From Halobacteriales archaeon QS_5_68_33 (GTDB lineage: Archaea; Halobacteriota; Halobacteria; Halobacteriales; Haloarculaceae), in NCBI GenBank assembly GCA_003023785.1, contig PXRS01000076.1, forward strand, positions 1-64,000: DNA of 64,000 nucleotides, read 5' to 3'. Below the pieces are notes generated by a model, which was given only the letters and a program-made list of their open reading frames with translations, searched no databases and had not been told where the DNA came from. Numbering within the stretch: the stretch's first letter is position 1; the number at the start of each line of letters is the position of its first letter. Position numbers and translations under genes: made by a program. Below, piece after piece: positions 30,025 to 39,691 of this stretch.

Positions 30025-31527
30025 ATGAGGGACCGATTGCGGTCGTTTATCAGGCGACTGGTTCCGAGGGGGGATGTCCTCGAGCAGACAATAATGAGCG
30101 GCGCGTGGGGCGGGTTGCTGAACGTCTTCTCGCGGGGACTGCAACTGGGGATGCTGGTCCTGCTCGCGAACCTCCTCAAACCGGCGGATTTTGGACTGCT
30201 CGGGATCGGCTTGTTGGTGTTGAGCGGTCTGCGGAACTTCACCACGATGGGGTTGGACGAGGCGGTCATTCAGCGCGAGGAGGACGACGTCAACCGATAT
30301 CTGAACACGGTATGGGGGCTGGAACTGCTCCGCGGGTCCCTGCTCGCGGCGGTGCTCCTGGCGCTCGCGCCGGTCATCGGGTCGGTGTTCGGTGAACCGC
30401 GCGCGCCGGATGTCGTTCGGGTGCTCGCGGCCTCGCCGCTGTTGATGGCGCTTCGTAACCCCGCTGTGGTGTATTTCAGGAAGCGACTCGACTTCCACCG
30501 GGAGTTCGCCTACCAGATGAGCGGCTCCGTCTCGCGCTTCGTCGTTTCCGTCGGGTGGGCGCTGGTTTCCCCGACGGTGTGGGCACTCGTGTTCGGGCTG
30601 CTTGCGTCCGAGGCCATCAAATCGGTCTTTTCGTTCGTCGCTCACGAATACCGGCCGCGGCCGGCGCTCGACCGCGAGCGGGCGGCGGAACTCATCGGCT
30701 ACGGCAAGTGGCTCACGGGTAATTCGATCCTGTATTTTCTCTACAGCGAGGGCGATGACGCCGTCGTCGGGTGGCTCCTCACGTCGACGATGCTCGGGTT
30801 CTACCAGACCGCCTACCGGCTGTCGAACGCGCCGGCGACCGAGATCTCGCAGGTGATCGGCAAGGTCATGTTTCCGGCATTCTCGACGTTGCAGGACGAC
30901 CCCGCAGCGCTCCGTATGGCCTACTACCGGGTGTTACAGACGTCGATGTTCGTCGCCTGCCCGCTCGCGTTCGGTATCGTCGCCGTCGCCGAGGTGTTCG
31001 TCCCGACGTTCATGGGCGAGGAATGGCTGCCGATGATCACGGCGATGCAGCTTCTGGCGGTCTACGGCCTCCTCAGGTCGCTCGGGAAGACGATGAGCCC
31101 GCTCTGGAAAGCGATCGGCCGTCCGGACTACGTCACGAAACTCTCGCTGTTGCGGGTCACACTCATAGCCGTGTTGATCGTTCCGGTGACGAACGCTTAC
31201 GGCATCGAAGGGGTTGCGGGGCTCATCGTCGGGATATTCGTGTTCCCCATGATCCCGCTGGACACGTACCTGATAATCGAGTCGATCGACGGATCCTACC
31301 GGCGGTTCGTCCGGGAACTCGCGTATCCCATGGTCGCAAGCGTTCTCATGTACGGTGCGGTCACGGCTGTCCGCGAGGAGCTGGCCCTCGGCGCGGGCGT
31401 TCTCGAGTTCGTGTTGCTCGTCGTCGTGGGCATCGTCTCTTACGTGGCGGTCGTCGTCGCGCTCGCGTTCAAGTTCGAGTGGGGCATCGAGGACAACATC
31501 CGGGAGATCGTCGACACCGTCGGGTGA
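30025..31527 (+). CDS. Polysaccharide flippase (Wzx/MATE-like)
   Basis: SGAWGGLLNVFSRGLQLGMLVLLANLLKPADFGLLGIGLLVL; ~12-14 TM. Confidence 0.92.
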   Translation: MRDRLRSFIRRLVPRGDVLEQTIMSGAWGGLLNVFSRGLQLGMLVLLANLLKPADFGLLGIGLLVLSGLRNFTTMGLDEAVIQREEDDVNRYLNTVWGLELLRGSLLAAVLLALAPVIGSVFGEPRAPDVVRVLAASPLLMALRNPAVVYFRKRLDFHREFAYQMSGSVSRFVVSVGWALVSPTVWALVFGLLASEAIKSVFSFVAHEYRPRPALDRERAAELIGYGKWLTGNSILYFLYSEGDDAVVGWLLTSTMLGFYQTAYRLSNAPATEISQVIGKVMFPAFSTLQDDPAALRMAYYRVLQTSMFVACPLAFGIVAVAEVFVPTFMGEEWLPMITAMQLLAVYGLLRSLGKTMSPLWKAIGRPDYVTKLSLLRVTLIAVLIVPVTNAYGIEGVAGLIVGIFVFPMIPLDTYLIIESIDGSYRRFVRELAYPMVASVLMYGAVTAVREELALGAGVLEFVLLVVVGIVSYVAVVVALAFKFEWGIEDNIREIVDTVG

Positions 31528-31550
31528 CGGTGCGGTCGGCAGGGCAGCTC

Positions 31551-31630
31551 TACTGGTCGACAGAGGCCCTGATAGATATTCGCCGAGACGTGGCGGGGGC
31601 GAATTCTATCAACCGTTCTGTCGACCAGTA
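31551..31630 (+). repeat. Family B palindromic mini-element, copy B1
   Basis: Perfect 14-bp ends TACTGGTCGACAGA / TCTGTCGACCAGTA, 80 bp. Confidence 0.92.
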
Positions 31631-31690
31631 TCATAGAGGTCACCGGGCGCCGACGTCACCGATGTCTCTCACCTGCGTGGCCGCCGTCTC

Positions 31691-31770
31691 ATACGGTCGG
31701 TTGTACCGGTGTACCGGTATTTCGCCGACCGATTCGACGAAATCCGGAACTGATTGACAACCGACCGTAT
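31691..31770 (+). repeat. Family A palindromic mini-element, copy A4
   Basis: Perfect 14-bp ends ATACGGTCGGTTGT / ACAACCGACCGTAT, 80 bp. Confidence 0.93.
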
Positions 31771-34700
31771 CACTCGGCGCCGTGAGTCAGTGTGACATGT
31801 CCCAGAAGCCGAATGTCGTAGTGGGGACGGCCACTGATCTCCGAGGGGTTGTCGATAGCGCCCTTGAACTCGCCCCAGTGGGCGTAGGCAAGTTCGAACG
31901 TTGAGGTGGATTCCTCGACCGACGAACCGGCGAGTCGCTCGTCGTTCCACGACCACGCCGAGGTGTCCTCCGTGTACTCCTCCAACCAGTTGAACGCTTT
32001 CCACAGCGAGGAGCCGCTTTTCCTGTCGCTCGGCGCGTTGTAGTCGTACAGTTGCGTATCGTCGTACCGCTCGAAGACCAGCAGCGACATCATCATCGCC
32101 TTCAGGTTGTAGGCGCTGTATCCGAACGCGCCGCTCCGGTGCAGTTCGTGTGTGAATACACCGTTCCTGTTCGGGTCGGCGCTTCCGTCGTAGGCGCGGC
32201 CGTCCCTGTAGTTGTTTACGAAGTCGTTCCACGGTCGCTGTTTGCCGTCGTCACACGTCCGGCACTGCCCTTTCCACATGCAACGTGCCGTCTCCATCCT
32301 GGCGTCGTCCTGGAGATACGCCGCGGACACGGTCCTGTCGGCGATGCGCCAGGCCCATTTGTTGTTGTACTCACAGAGGTCACTGTCCGGATACGGCTCG
32401 GACGCGGTGAAGGTGTCGTGTCGGTCGCTGACCCACTGCTGGAGCGCGGACTCGGCGTCGGGCGAGTCGCCACCATCCCACGGGCGTGACCCGTCATAGT
32501 TGTTCCAGGCGGCGTGGCCGCGGACGAGCGCCGCCGCGTACACGAAGGCGGGGATCGTGATGTGTTGTTCGATGGTCGTCTTGTTGTTGACGATGTCCGT
32601 CGTCGGCTCCATGTAGGTGTCATCGGCGAGACACCAGTGGTGGAGGATTTCGACGGTACGCTCGGCGTATCTGTCCTCGCCGGTGAACTGATACGCGAGG
32701 CCGCAGTCACGGGCCCACTCTGACATCCTGATGGCGTTCAGGTAGTCGTCGCGGTCGGTCGTCTGCTTGAAACGGTGGTCGCCGCCGTCGTCAGTCACCG
32801 ACCGGAGCGTGGTCGACAGCGCGGCCTTCGCGTCCGAGATGAGCTCGTCGTACGCGTCTTCCCAGGGCTGTTGCCCGTTGTCGACGCGCTGTTTCTGCGT
32901 CTGGAGCTCGCTCTCCGTAACGAAGACGTAGTTCGATGACGTGGTTTCGGTGCCGTCATCGGTGTTACCCCCGTCGTCGAAGTCTGTGGATGCGCCGCCG
33001 AAGGTACCACGGTATCGCTCCGCCGCCGCGCCGAAGTCGAACTCGCCCGCGTCAGCGAGTTCGTGGGCCGTCCCTGGCGTGTCGTGCTCGAAGTACGCGT
33101 GGAACAGCACCTCGTGGTCCTGCATCCAGTCGTACATCTTCTGGACGAAGGTGGGGTTTACGTCGCCACCCCACTCCTCCTCGTCGTTGCTGAGCCCCCA
33201 CTCGGGGATGGCAATAGGGCTGTTGACGTCCGTGGCGAGGTCCGCGATGTCGTTCAGCCCGACGCCGTCGGATCCCCACTTGTTCCCTCGACAATGATTC
33301 TCCTCCCAGACGTACTCCTGGACGGTTTTCCGGTCGGTGTCGCTCGCGGTGTCGTAATCGATCCCACCCGGCGCTTGCGCGGGCTTCTCGTAGGCGGGTG
33401 CGGAATCGTAGATGTCCGCGCCGACGATGGCGTACTCCGCGCCGGGATAGTGGGCGAGAACCTCGCTGGTCGGCATCTGTGCGGAGTGGACCAGCGGTGC
33501 CCAGACAGTCTCCAGGTCGTCGCCAAGCACCTCCCGGCAGGACTCGACGACCTGTCGGTATCCTTCGGCCCACGTCTCGGGAGACACGTCGGTACCGACC
33601 GGCGAGTACGGCGCGACCTCGATATTGAATTCGTTCCCGATCCGGAGAACCAGCGTCTCCGACGTGAACCCGTCGGCCGCGAAGTTCTCCGCCATCTCTC
33701 GGAACCTGTCGTTGTGCTCTCCGGCAGCGAGGTCGCGAAGCGCAGTCGCCTGCCCGACGTCGTCAACTTCCTCGTTGGGAAGCATCGGAATGTGGGGCAG
33801 GAATATCCGGTTTTTCCCGTTTGCGACCCACTCCGGGAAGTCACGTGTGTCGAAGTCGACGAAATTATGCCACTTGCGTTTGCCGTGACCGACCGAAGCT
33901 GCCTGTGCCTCCTCGTCGAACCACGACTCGTACGGGCCGAACTGCTCGGCGTACCAGCGCCACGCGCCGTTCGAGACGGTCCCGGGGTCAAAGACGTCGC
34001 TGTTCGACCTGTCGTTCTCGCTGTCGTCGGGCCCGCAGTCGCCGCTGGATGGGTCGAGGACGTCGCTGGTCTCGCCGGAGGGCGGGGACTGCGCCAGCCA
34101 GCCGATGAAATGCCAGTTGCCGTCGCTACTGCCCGAGTAGAACCCGCGCCCTTTCTCGTGGCTCTCGTCCTCGATGAACGCAAGGTGGTGGTCCGAGGGG
34201 TCGTGTTTGTTCAGGTGTTTGGGTTTCATGACCTGGACAAGGCGCTCGTCCGAACGGTCACTGTTTTTCTTCGGGCTGATGGATCCGCTGGTCGTCTCCG
34301 CTGGCCGACTCTGTTCGAGCCATCCGACGAAATACCACTTCCCGTTGCCGCCGGTGTAGAATCCGCGCCCCTTCTCGTGGCTCTCGTCCTCGATGAGCGC
34401 GAAGTCGTGGTCACCCGGCACGTACTGTTTCAGGTCCTCCGGCCGGTAGACCTGGATCAGACGATGCGTGGTTTCGGTTGCATCCTTCGCCGGCGTAACT
34501 GTCCCGGAAGCCGTCTCTTCCGGGCGGGTCTGTGAGAGCCACCCGGTGAATGCCCACCGGCTGGAGCTGGTTCCGGAGTAGAAGCCGCGACCACGTTCGT
34601 GCTCGTTCCGCTCGATCAACGCGAGGTGGTGGTCGCTGGGAGCGCTTCCACACAGGCCACTCGGTTTGGGCACCTGCCGCAGCCGGTGTCCATCGCTCGC

Positions 34701-34928
34701 CGAAGCCACCCCCGTTCCGATGGTCGCGATGCCTGCCGACGCACTGATTAATTTGAGCATACTTCGCCGGGATGCTCCCGACGGACTGGTTTCAGGCCCA
34801 CGAGAGGCCTGTTCGGTCCCGCTCGCGTTCAGCCGGTCTGACCCGTTGAAAGTACTGTTTAGGATACCGTTACCAAAACCGACTGTATCGATAAGCTCTT
34901 CCAACTGACGGATACGACTTCCATCCAT
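31770..34928 (-). CDS. Exported multidomain protein: 3 tandem ~70-aa modules + GH-A-like barrel + alginate-lyase-like domain
   Basis: RRSMLKLISASAGIATIGTGVASA TAT-like signal; RIGNEFN and IPEWGLS clan GH-A-type Glu; C-terminus parallels 35411..36871. Confidence 0.75.
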   Translation of the reverse strand: MDGSRIRQLEELIDTVGFGNGILNSTFNGSDRLNASGTEQASRGPETSPSGASRRSMLKLISASAGIATIGTGVASASDGHRLRQVPKPSGLCGSAPSDHHLALIERNEHERGRGFYSGTSSSRWAFTGWLSQTRPEETASGTVTPAKDATETTHRLIQVYRPEDLKQYVPGDHDFALIEDESHEKGRGFYTGGNGKWYFVGWLEQSRPAETTSGSISPKKNSDRSDERLVQVMKPKHLNKHDPSDHHLAFIEDESHEKGRGFYSGSSDGNWHFIGWLAQSPPSGETSDVLDPSSGDCGPDDSENDRSNSDVFDPGTVSNGAWRWYAEQFGPYESWFDEEAQAASVGHGKRKWHNFVDFDTRDFPEWVANGKNRIFLPHIPMLPNEEVDDVGQATALRDLAAGEHNDRFREMAENFAADGFTSETLVLRIGNEFNIEVAPYSPVGTDVSPETWAEGYRQVVESCREVLGDDLETVWAPLVHSAQMPTSEVLAHYPGAEYAIVGADIYDSAPAYEKPAQAPGGIDYDTASDTDRKTVQEYVWEENHCRGNKWGSDGVGLNDIADLATDVNSPIAIPEWGLSNDEEEWGGDVNPTFVQKMYDWMQDHEVLFHAYFEHDTPGTAHELADAGEFDFGAAAERYRGTFGGASTDFDDGGNTDDGTETTSSNYVFVTESELQTQKQRVDNGQQPWEDAYDELISDAKAALSTTLRSVTDDGGDHRFKQTTDRDDYLNAIRMSEWARDCGLAYQFTGEDRYAERTVEILHHWCLADDTYMEPTTDIVNNKTTIEQHITIPAFVYAAALVRGHAAWNNYDGSRPWDGGDSPDAESALQQWVSDRHDTFTASEPYPDSDLCEYNNKWAWRIADRTVSAAYLQDDARMETARCMWKGQCRTCDDGKQRPWNDFVNNYRDGRAYDGSADPNRNGVFTHELHRSGAFGYSAYNLKAMMMSLLVFERYDDTQLYDYNAPSDRKSGSSLWKAFNWLEEYTEDTSAWSWNDERLAGSSVEESTSTFELAYAHWGEFKGAIDNPSEISGRPHYDIRLLGHVTLTHGAE

Positions 34929-35410
34929 GCGTTAGCGAATCATTAAACACCTGTTATGAGGGTTCTGCCGAGTTGGTTGCCGGTAAATATTCTTTCCATT
35001 TCATTTTTGCCTCATTCTCTCACCGATTGGGATTATTTCAGTACCAGATGGTTGTATTATTACACTTCATAATGTGGAATAATGTCGAATTACTTGAGCC
35101 GCGATTGCGGAATAGGTTTGTAGTATCTTTTTGCTCGCCGCTCTGGTAGGGATAATCCGGCGAAACCCCCTACGATTCCGGCCGCTCGGACGGGTCTAAC
35201 TCGGGACAGGTCTCATACCGGGCGAACATCGGGCAAATTCCGGTACCGGGGTTAGGAGGGCGAGACCGGTGACGGAGGAACGGGGAGCGTTTGGGTGGGG
35301 TCCGCTACCGGTCATGTCGTTGCCAGGGGGACCCCCGCTTGCGGCGGTCGAAACACTGGAACTGTGCTCACCTATGGCAGGGGCGGCAACTCGCGCCGGG
35401 TTGTCCGGGG

Positions 35411-36871
35411 TTATCCGTCCGAGAGGTCGAATCGGTTCGCGTGAGTCAGCGAGGTCCAGCCGAGGTGTCTGATGTCGTACGTCGGTCGACCGGCCGACCG
35501 AACCACGCTGAGGTACTCGGGGCTTTCCCACAGCGAGTGGGCGATCTCGAACACCGATGCGTAGGTTTTCATCTCGAAGTTCGTCACGCTGTCCGACCCT
35601 TTCCCCCACTGCCACCGCGAAGGTAATTTCATGTACGGGCTCATGAATTCGAACAGCTTTCTAAGCGTCGACCCGTCTCCCGGGTCCGTCGGTGCGTTGT
35701 AGCCGTACAGGTCGACGTCGTGCTGTCGTGCGACCTCCGCGGTCATCGTCAGCGCCTTCATGCCGTAGACGTGATAGCCGAACCCGTCTTCACGCGCCAG
35801 CTCGCGTTTGAGATACCCTTTCCCGGACAAGGACGGTCTGTACTGGCTCCAGGGCCGGGGTCGCTCCTTGTCGTGGGCGACGGTTTCGCACTTCCCTCGC
35901 CACATGCAAAACGCCTTCTCCAGGCGAGACTGGTCGTCGAGATAGCTCGCCGCACTCGCGAGCGTGGCGATGCGCCACGCCCATATATTGTTGTACTGGT
36001 AGTACTTCGGAGCGGGGATCGAACTGACGAACGAGCCGACCCAGTCGGCAAACGTCGCTTCGAGGTCGTCGCCGGTCTTCTCCGTCCAGTACGGGTGGCC
36101 GTCGAGGAAGGCGGCACCGTACCACAGCTTCGGTATCGTGACGAACAGCTCGATCCCGGTGTTGTTGTCCGCCATGTTGCCGTCGGGTTTCATCCGCGTT
36201 TCCGGGTCGTGACACCAGTGGTACAGCAGGTCGATGGCCCGTTCGGCGTACTCGTCCTGTCCCGTGAACCAGTAGGCGAGTGCCGTGTCCCGGACGGCCG
36301 TGGTCATGTCGATCGCCGCGTGGTAGTCGTGGCGGTTCTCGTCTTTCCCGAACCTGTGTGGGTCGTCCCAGTTCGGGGCGCCGTCGTCAACGACGCTGCG
36401 CGCCTCCATCTCGAGCGCCTCGTCGGCGTCACGGATCGCCCGGGTGTACGCGTTGACCCACGGTTTCCGGCCGTCCCTGACGCGCTCGGCGACGGCCTTC
36501 AGCTCGTCGTGCCCGACGTACACGTAGTGGTCGCGAGACGGCACGGGCGTCAGTGTCGGTGTCGGCGTCGGCGACTGTCTTCCCGTCCGGCTATTCGAAC
36601 GGGTTCCGGACGTTGACGTCGGCGTCCCTGTCAGTTCCGTCTCCAGCGGGGTCGGCCGCTGGCTCTCTCCGCCGGAACCGACCCCGAAACAGCCGGTGAG
36701 ACCGGCCGTTCCTGAAGCGAGGAAGGCGAGCACCGAACGCCGACTCCTCGCGTTGTCCGATCCCCCGTCGTCCTCACCCGCTCGTTCACTCCCCGAACGC
36801 CGGTCGGTTTCTAGCTCTGCCTGGCCCCCCTCGCGACTGCTCTCCAGTTCCCGAGGGATCCCGTCGGTCAT
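35411..36871 (-). CDS. Alginate-lyase-like lipoprotein
   Basis: RRSVLAFLASGTAGLTGCFG TAT/lipobox; ERAIDLLYHWC, YNNIWAWRIATLASAASYL, RPTYDIRHLG. Confidence 0.8.
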   Translation of the reverse strand: MTDGIPRELESSREGGQAELETDRRSGSERAGEDDGGSDNARSRRSVLAFLASGTAGLTGCFGVGSGGESQRPTPLETELTGTPTSTSGTRSNSRTGRQSPTPTPTLTPVPSRDHYVYVGHDELKAVAERVRDGRKPWVNAYTRAIRDADEALEMEARSVVDDGAPNWDDPHRFGKDENRHDYHAAIDMTTAVRDTALAYWFTGQDEYAERAIDLLYHWCHDPETRMKPDGNMADNNTGIELFVTIPKLWYGAAFLDGHPYWTEKTGDDLEATFADWVGSFVSSIPAPKYYQYNNIWAWRIATLASAASYLDDQSRLEKAFCMWRGKCETVAHDKERPRPWSQYRPSLSGKGYLKRELAREDGFGYHVYGMKALTMTAEVARQHDVDLYGYNAPTDPGDGSTLRKLFEFMSPYMKLPSRWQWGKGSDSVTNFEMKTYASVFEIAHSLWESPEYLSVVRSAGRPTYDIRHLGWTSLTHANRFDLSDG

Positions 36872-37115
36872 ACCACGGACTACGTCCGGGCCGGCAAGAG
36901 TAATTGTTGATTACCGGGTTCCAGGCGACTGCACGAACGACGGACGACCGGAAAGCGCTTGCTATCCCGGGGGTTGCGAACCCGGACAAGTGGCGACCGA
37001 TGGATGCCGATTTTCGCCTCTCCCCGGGGTTGGGCCGCATGGACCGGGAGAAAGAGGCTCCTAACCGGGCGGTATTCGCCATACACTAATACCCGGGGCG
37101 CTGGAACGGCCTGCG

Positions 37116-38318
37116 ATGCGAATCGCAGTCCTGTCACCTCGAAACCCGGTTCCGGTTTACACTGGGCTTCTGGAGCGGACCTACCAGACGTGTCGTTTCC
37201 TCGGTGAACGACACACGGTGAACGTCTTCTTTCCCGACGAACCGGGACGACAGGACGAGGAAGGACGAGTGCCTGACCACCAGCCGTTCGAACGGACGAA
37301 GCTAGAGTCCCCGGTCCTGGACGTTCTCGGACGCGCTGTTCCGGATTACTCCGCGCTGAAGGGGCTGTACCATACACACCCTTGGCTCTACGGGTCACTC
37401 CGCTCGACCCTCCAGCGGTTCGATCCGGACTTACTCGTCGTCGAGTTCCCATACCTGATGCCGCTGACGCGGGCTGCCAGCCGCGGCTTCGACTGTCCCG
37501 TGATCCTCAGCGAGCACAACGTGGAGTACAAGTTCGCCGAGCGACTCGATATCCCGCTGTGGCGGTTGCTCCGCCGGTTCGAGGTGCACGCTTGCAACCA
37601 GGCCGACGCCGTGTTTACCGTCTCGGAGACGGACCGCGACACCCTCGCCGCGCAACTGGACGGTGGCACCGAGGTCGGCGTCGCACCCAACGGCGTTGAC
37701 GTCGGCCGCTACCGCCCCGCCAGGGAGCGTGATTCGGCCCTCGTCCGCGAGCGGTACCAGCTCACCTCGCCGGTACTCGTGTTCCACGGCAACCTCGGGA
37801 ACGCACAGAACGCTGAGGTAGTCGACCTCCTCGTCGAGGACGTCTTCCCGGCGGTCAGGCGCGAGTTTGACGACGCCAGTCTGATGCTCCTCGGGGCCGA
37901 CCCGCCCGAGGAGACGCCTCCCGGCGTCGTCACGACCGGCGTCGTCGACGATCTCCCCGCCCACATCGCCGCGGCCGACGTCGCGGTCGCGCCCATGCTC
38001 TCGGGGTCCGGCACGAACCTGAAGATCCTGGAGTACCTGGCCACCGGCGTGCCGGTCGTGACTACACGGATCGGCGCGGAGGGACTCCCCCTCCGGCATG
38101 GGGAGACCGCGGCTCTCGCCGACCCGGCCGACGTGCCCGCGGCGACGGTGCGGTTGCTCCGCGACCCGGACCGCCGGGAGACGCTGGGGACGAACGGACG
38201 CGACCTCGCGGTATCGGAGTTCAGTTGGTCGCGGACGCTCGAACCGTACGAGCGGGCCATCGAGCGGCTGCTGGACACACACCGCGCGAGCGAAGGCATG
38301 AGGACCACGAACGCATGA
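37116..38318 (+). CDS. Glycosyltransferase family 4
   Basis: SPRNPVPVYTGLLERTYQTCRFLG; VFHGNLGNAQNAEVVDLLVEDVFPAV; MLSGSGTNLKILEYLATGVPVV. Confidence 0.92.
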   Translation: MRIAVLSPRNPVPVYTGLLERTYQTCRFLGERHTVNVFFPDEPGRQDEEGRVPDHQPFERTKLESPVLDVLGRAVPDYSALKGLYHTHPWLYGSLRSTLQRFDPDLLVVEFPYLMPLTRAASRGFDCPVILSEHNVEYKFAERLDIPLWRLLRRFEVHACNQADAVFTVSETDRDTLAAQLDGGTEVGVAPNGVDVGRYRPARERDSALVRERYQLTSPVLVFHGNLGNAQNAEVVDLLVEDVFPAVRREFDDASLMLLGADPPEETPPGVVTTGVVDDLPAHIAAADVAVAPMLSGSGTNLKILEYLATGVPVVTTRIGAEGLPLRHGETAALADPADVPAATVRLLRDPDRRETLGTNGRDLAVSEFSWSRTLEPYERAIERLLDTHRASEGMRTTNA

Positions 38319-39658
38319 ACGTCCTGCTCATCACCGTCGATTCGCTGCGCAAAGACGCCGCTCCCCAGTTCGGGTTCGGGCGGGAACTGTTCGCGGAGAC
38401 GCTCGGCGAGGACATCCCCGAGACCCGGTTCGAGCGCGCGTTTGCGACCGGACCCGGAACCACGCCGTCGTTCCCCGCGCTCCTATCCGGCACGATGCCG
38501 CTGTCTTACGGGGGGCTGGGCCCGCTGTCTACCGACCGGCCGCGGGTGTCGTCGTTCCTGGCCGAGTCCGGCTACGGGACTGCGGGGTTTCAGTGCAACC
38601 CGTTCCTCTCGACACACTTCGAATACGACAGGGGATTCGACACCTTCGAGGACTACCAGAACCCCCTCATGGGGCTGGCGACGAAGGTGTTCCCCCGCGG
38701 CATCGAAATCAACAACCCCCGTCTCAGGCGGGTCGACGACTACCTCCACCTCACGGACGGCATTCGGAAGGGTTACCAGCTCGTCCGGGGCAAACCGCGT
38801 CCGTACGTGAGCGCGGACGTCATCACGGACGACACCATCGACTGGCTGGACCGCGCCGAGTCACCGTTTTTCTGCTGGACCCACTACATGGATGTCCACC
38901 ACCCCTGTTACCCCCCCGACGAGTACCGCGACCGCTTCGGTGTCGGTTCCGTGACCCAGTCCGATGTCGGGGAGTGGTACTCGGCGGTGCTCGACGACCC
39001 GTCGATGCTCGACGACGAACAGACCGACGCGCTCCGTCGCCTCTATCGGGCCGCGATCGCCTACACCGCGGACCAGGTGCGGCGGATCCTGACCCACCTG
39101 CGTGAGACCGGCCGCCACGAGGAGACGCTGGTCGTTCTGACCTCCGACCACGGGGAACTGTTCGGCGACTGGGGGCAGTACGGCAAACCCGAGCGGATGT
39201 ACGACGAACTCCTCCACGTGCCGCTCGTCGTCGCCAACGGCCCGGACTACCTCGACGACGCGGTCGGGGACCTGGTCAGCCTGCTCGACGTGCCGCCGCT
39301 GGTTCACGACGCCATCGGACTGCCGGTCCCCGACGCCTACGACGGCCGGCGACCGGGCGTCGACGAATCGCGGGCGTACGTCCTCGCCGAACACGAGGTG
39401 GAAGGCGACGTCGTGGTCGGCGCGCGCTCCCGAGACTGGCTCTACGAACAGGACGAGGTCCGGGACGAACGCAGACTGTACGACCTCCGGGGCGACGGCT
39501 GTCGGAGCGTCCCCGTCGAGGCACACGCAGACGCGTCCCGAACGGTCAGGCGGGCGGTCTCCGAACGGTTCGCCGACCTCGAGCTGGGAACGGACCGGTG
39601 GGAAGCGGATATCGACGGCGACGTCGAGGGCCGACTCGAGGACCTCGGATACCTCTGA
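38315..39658 (+). CDS. Sulfatase-like / AP-superfamily protein
   Basis: MNVLLITVDSLRKDAAPQFG; VVLTSDHGELFGDWGQYGKPERMYDELLHVPLVV; ATGA overlap. Confidence 0.9.
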   Translation: MNVLLITVDSLRKDAAPQFGFGRELFAETLGEDIPETRFERAFATGPGTTPSFPALLSGTMPLSYGGLGPLSTDRPRVSSFLAESGYGTAGFQCNPFLSTHFEYDRGFDTFEDYQNPLMGLATKVFPRGIEINNPRLRRVDDYLHLTDGIRKGYQLVRGKPRPYVSADVITDDTIDWLDRAESPFFCWTHYMDVHHPCYPPDEYRDRFGVGSVTQSDVGEWYSAVLDDPSMLDDEQTDALRRLYRAAIAYTADQVRRILTHLRETGRHEETLVVLTSDHGELFGDWGQYGKPERMYDELLHVPLVVANGPDYLDDAVGDLVSLLDVPPLVHDAIGLPVPDAYDGRRPGVDESRAYVLAEHEVEGDVVVGARSRDWLYEQDEVRDERRLYDLRGDGCRSVPVEAHADASRTVRRAVSERFADLELGTDRWEADIDGDVEGRLEDLGYL

Positions 39659-39691
39659 CAGTGCGGCCGGAGCAGCCGATGGCGCCCCGAA

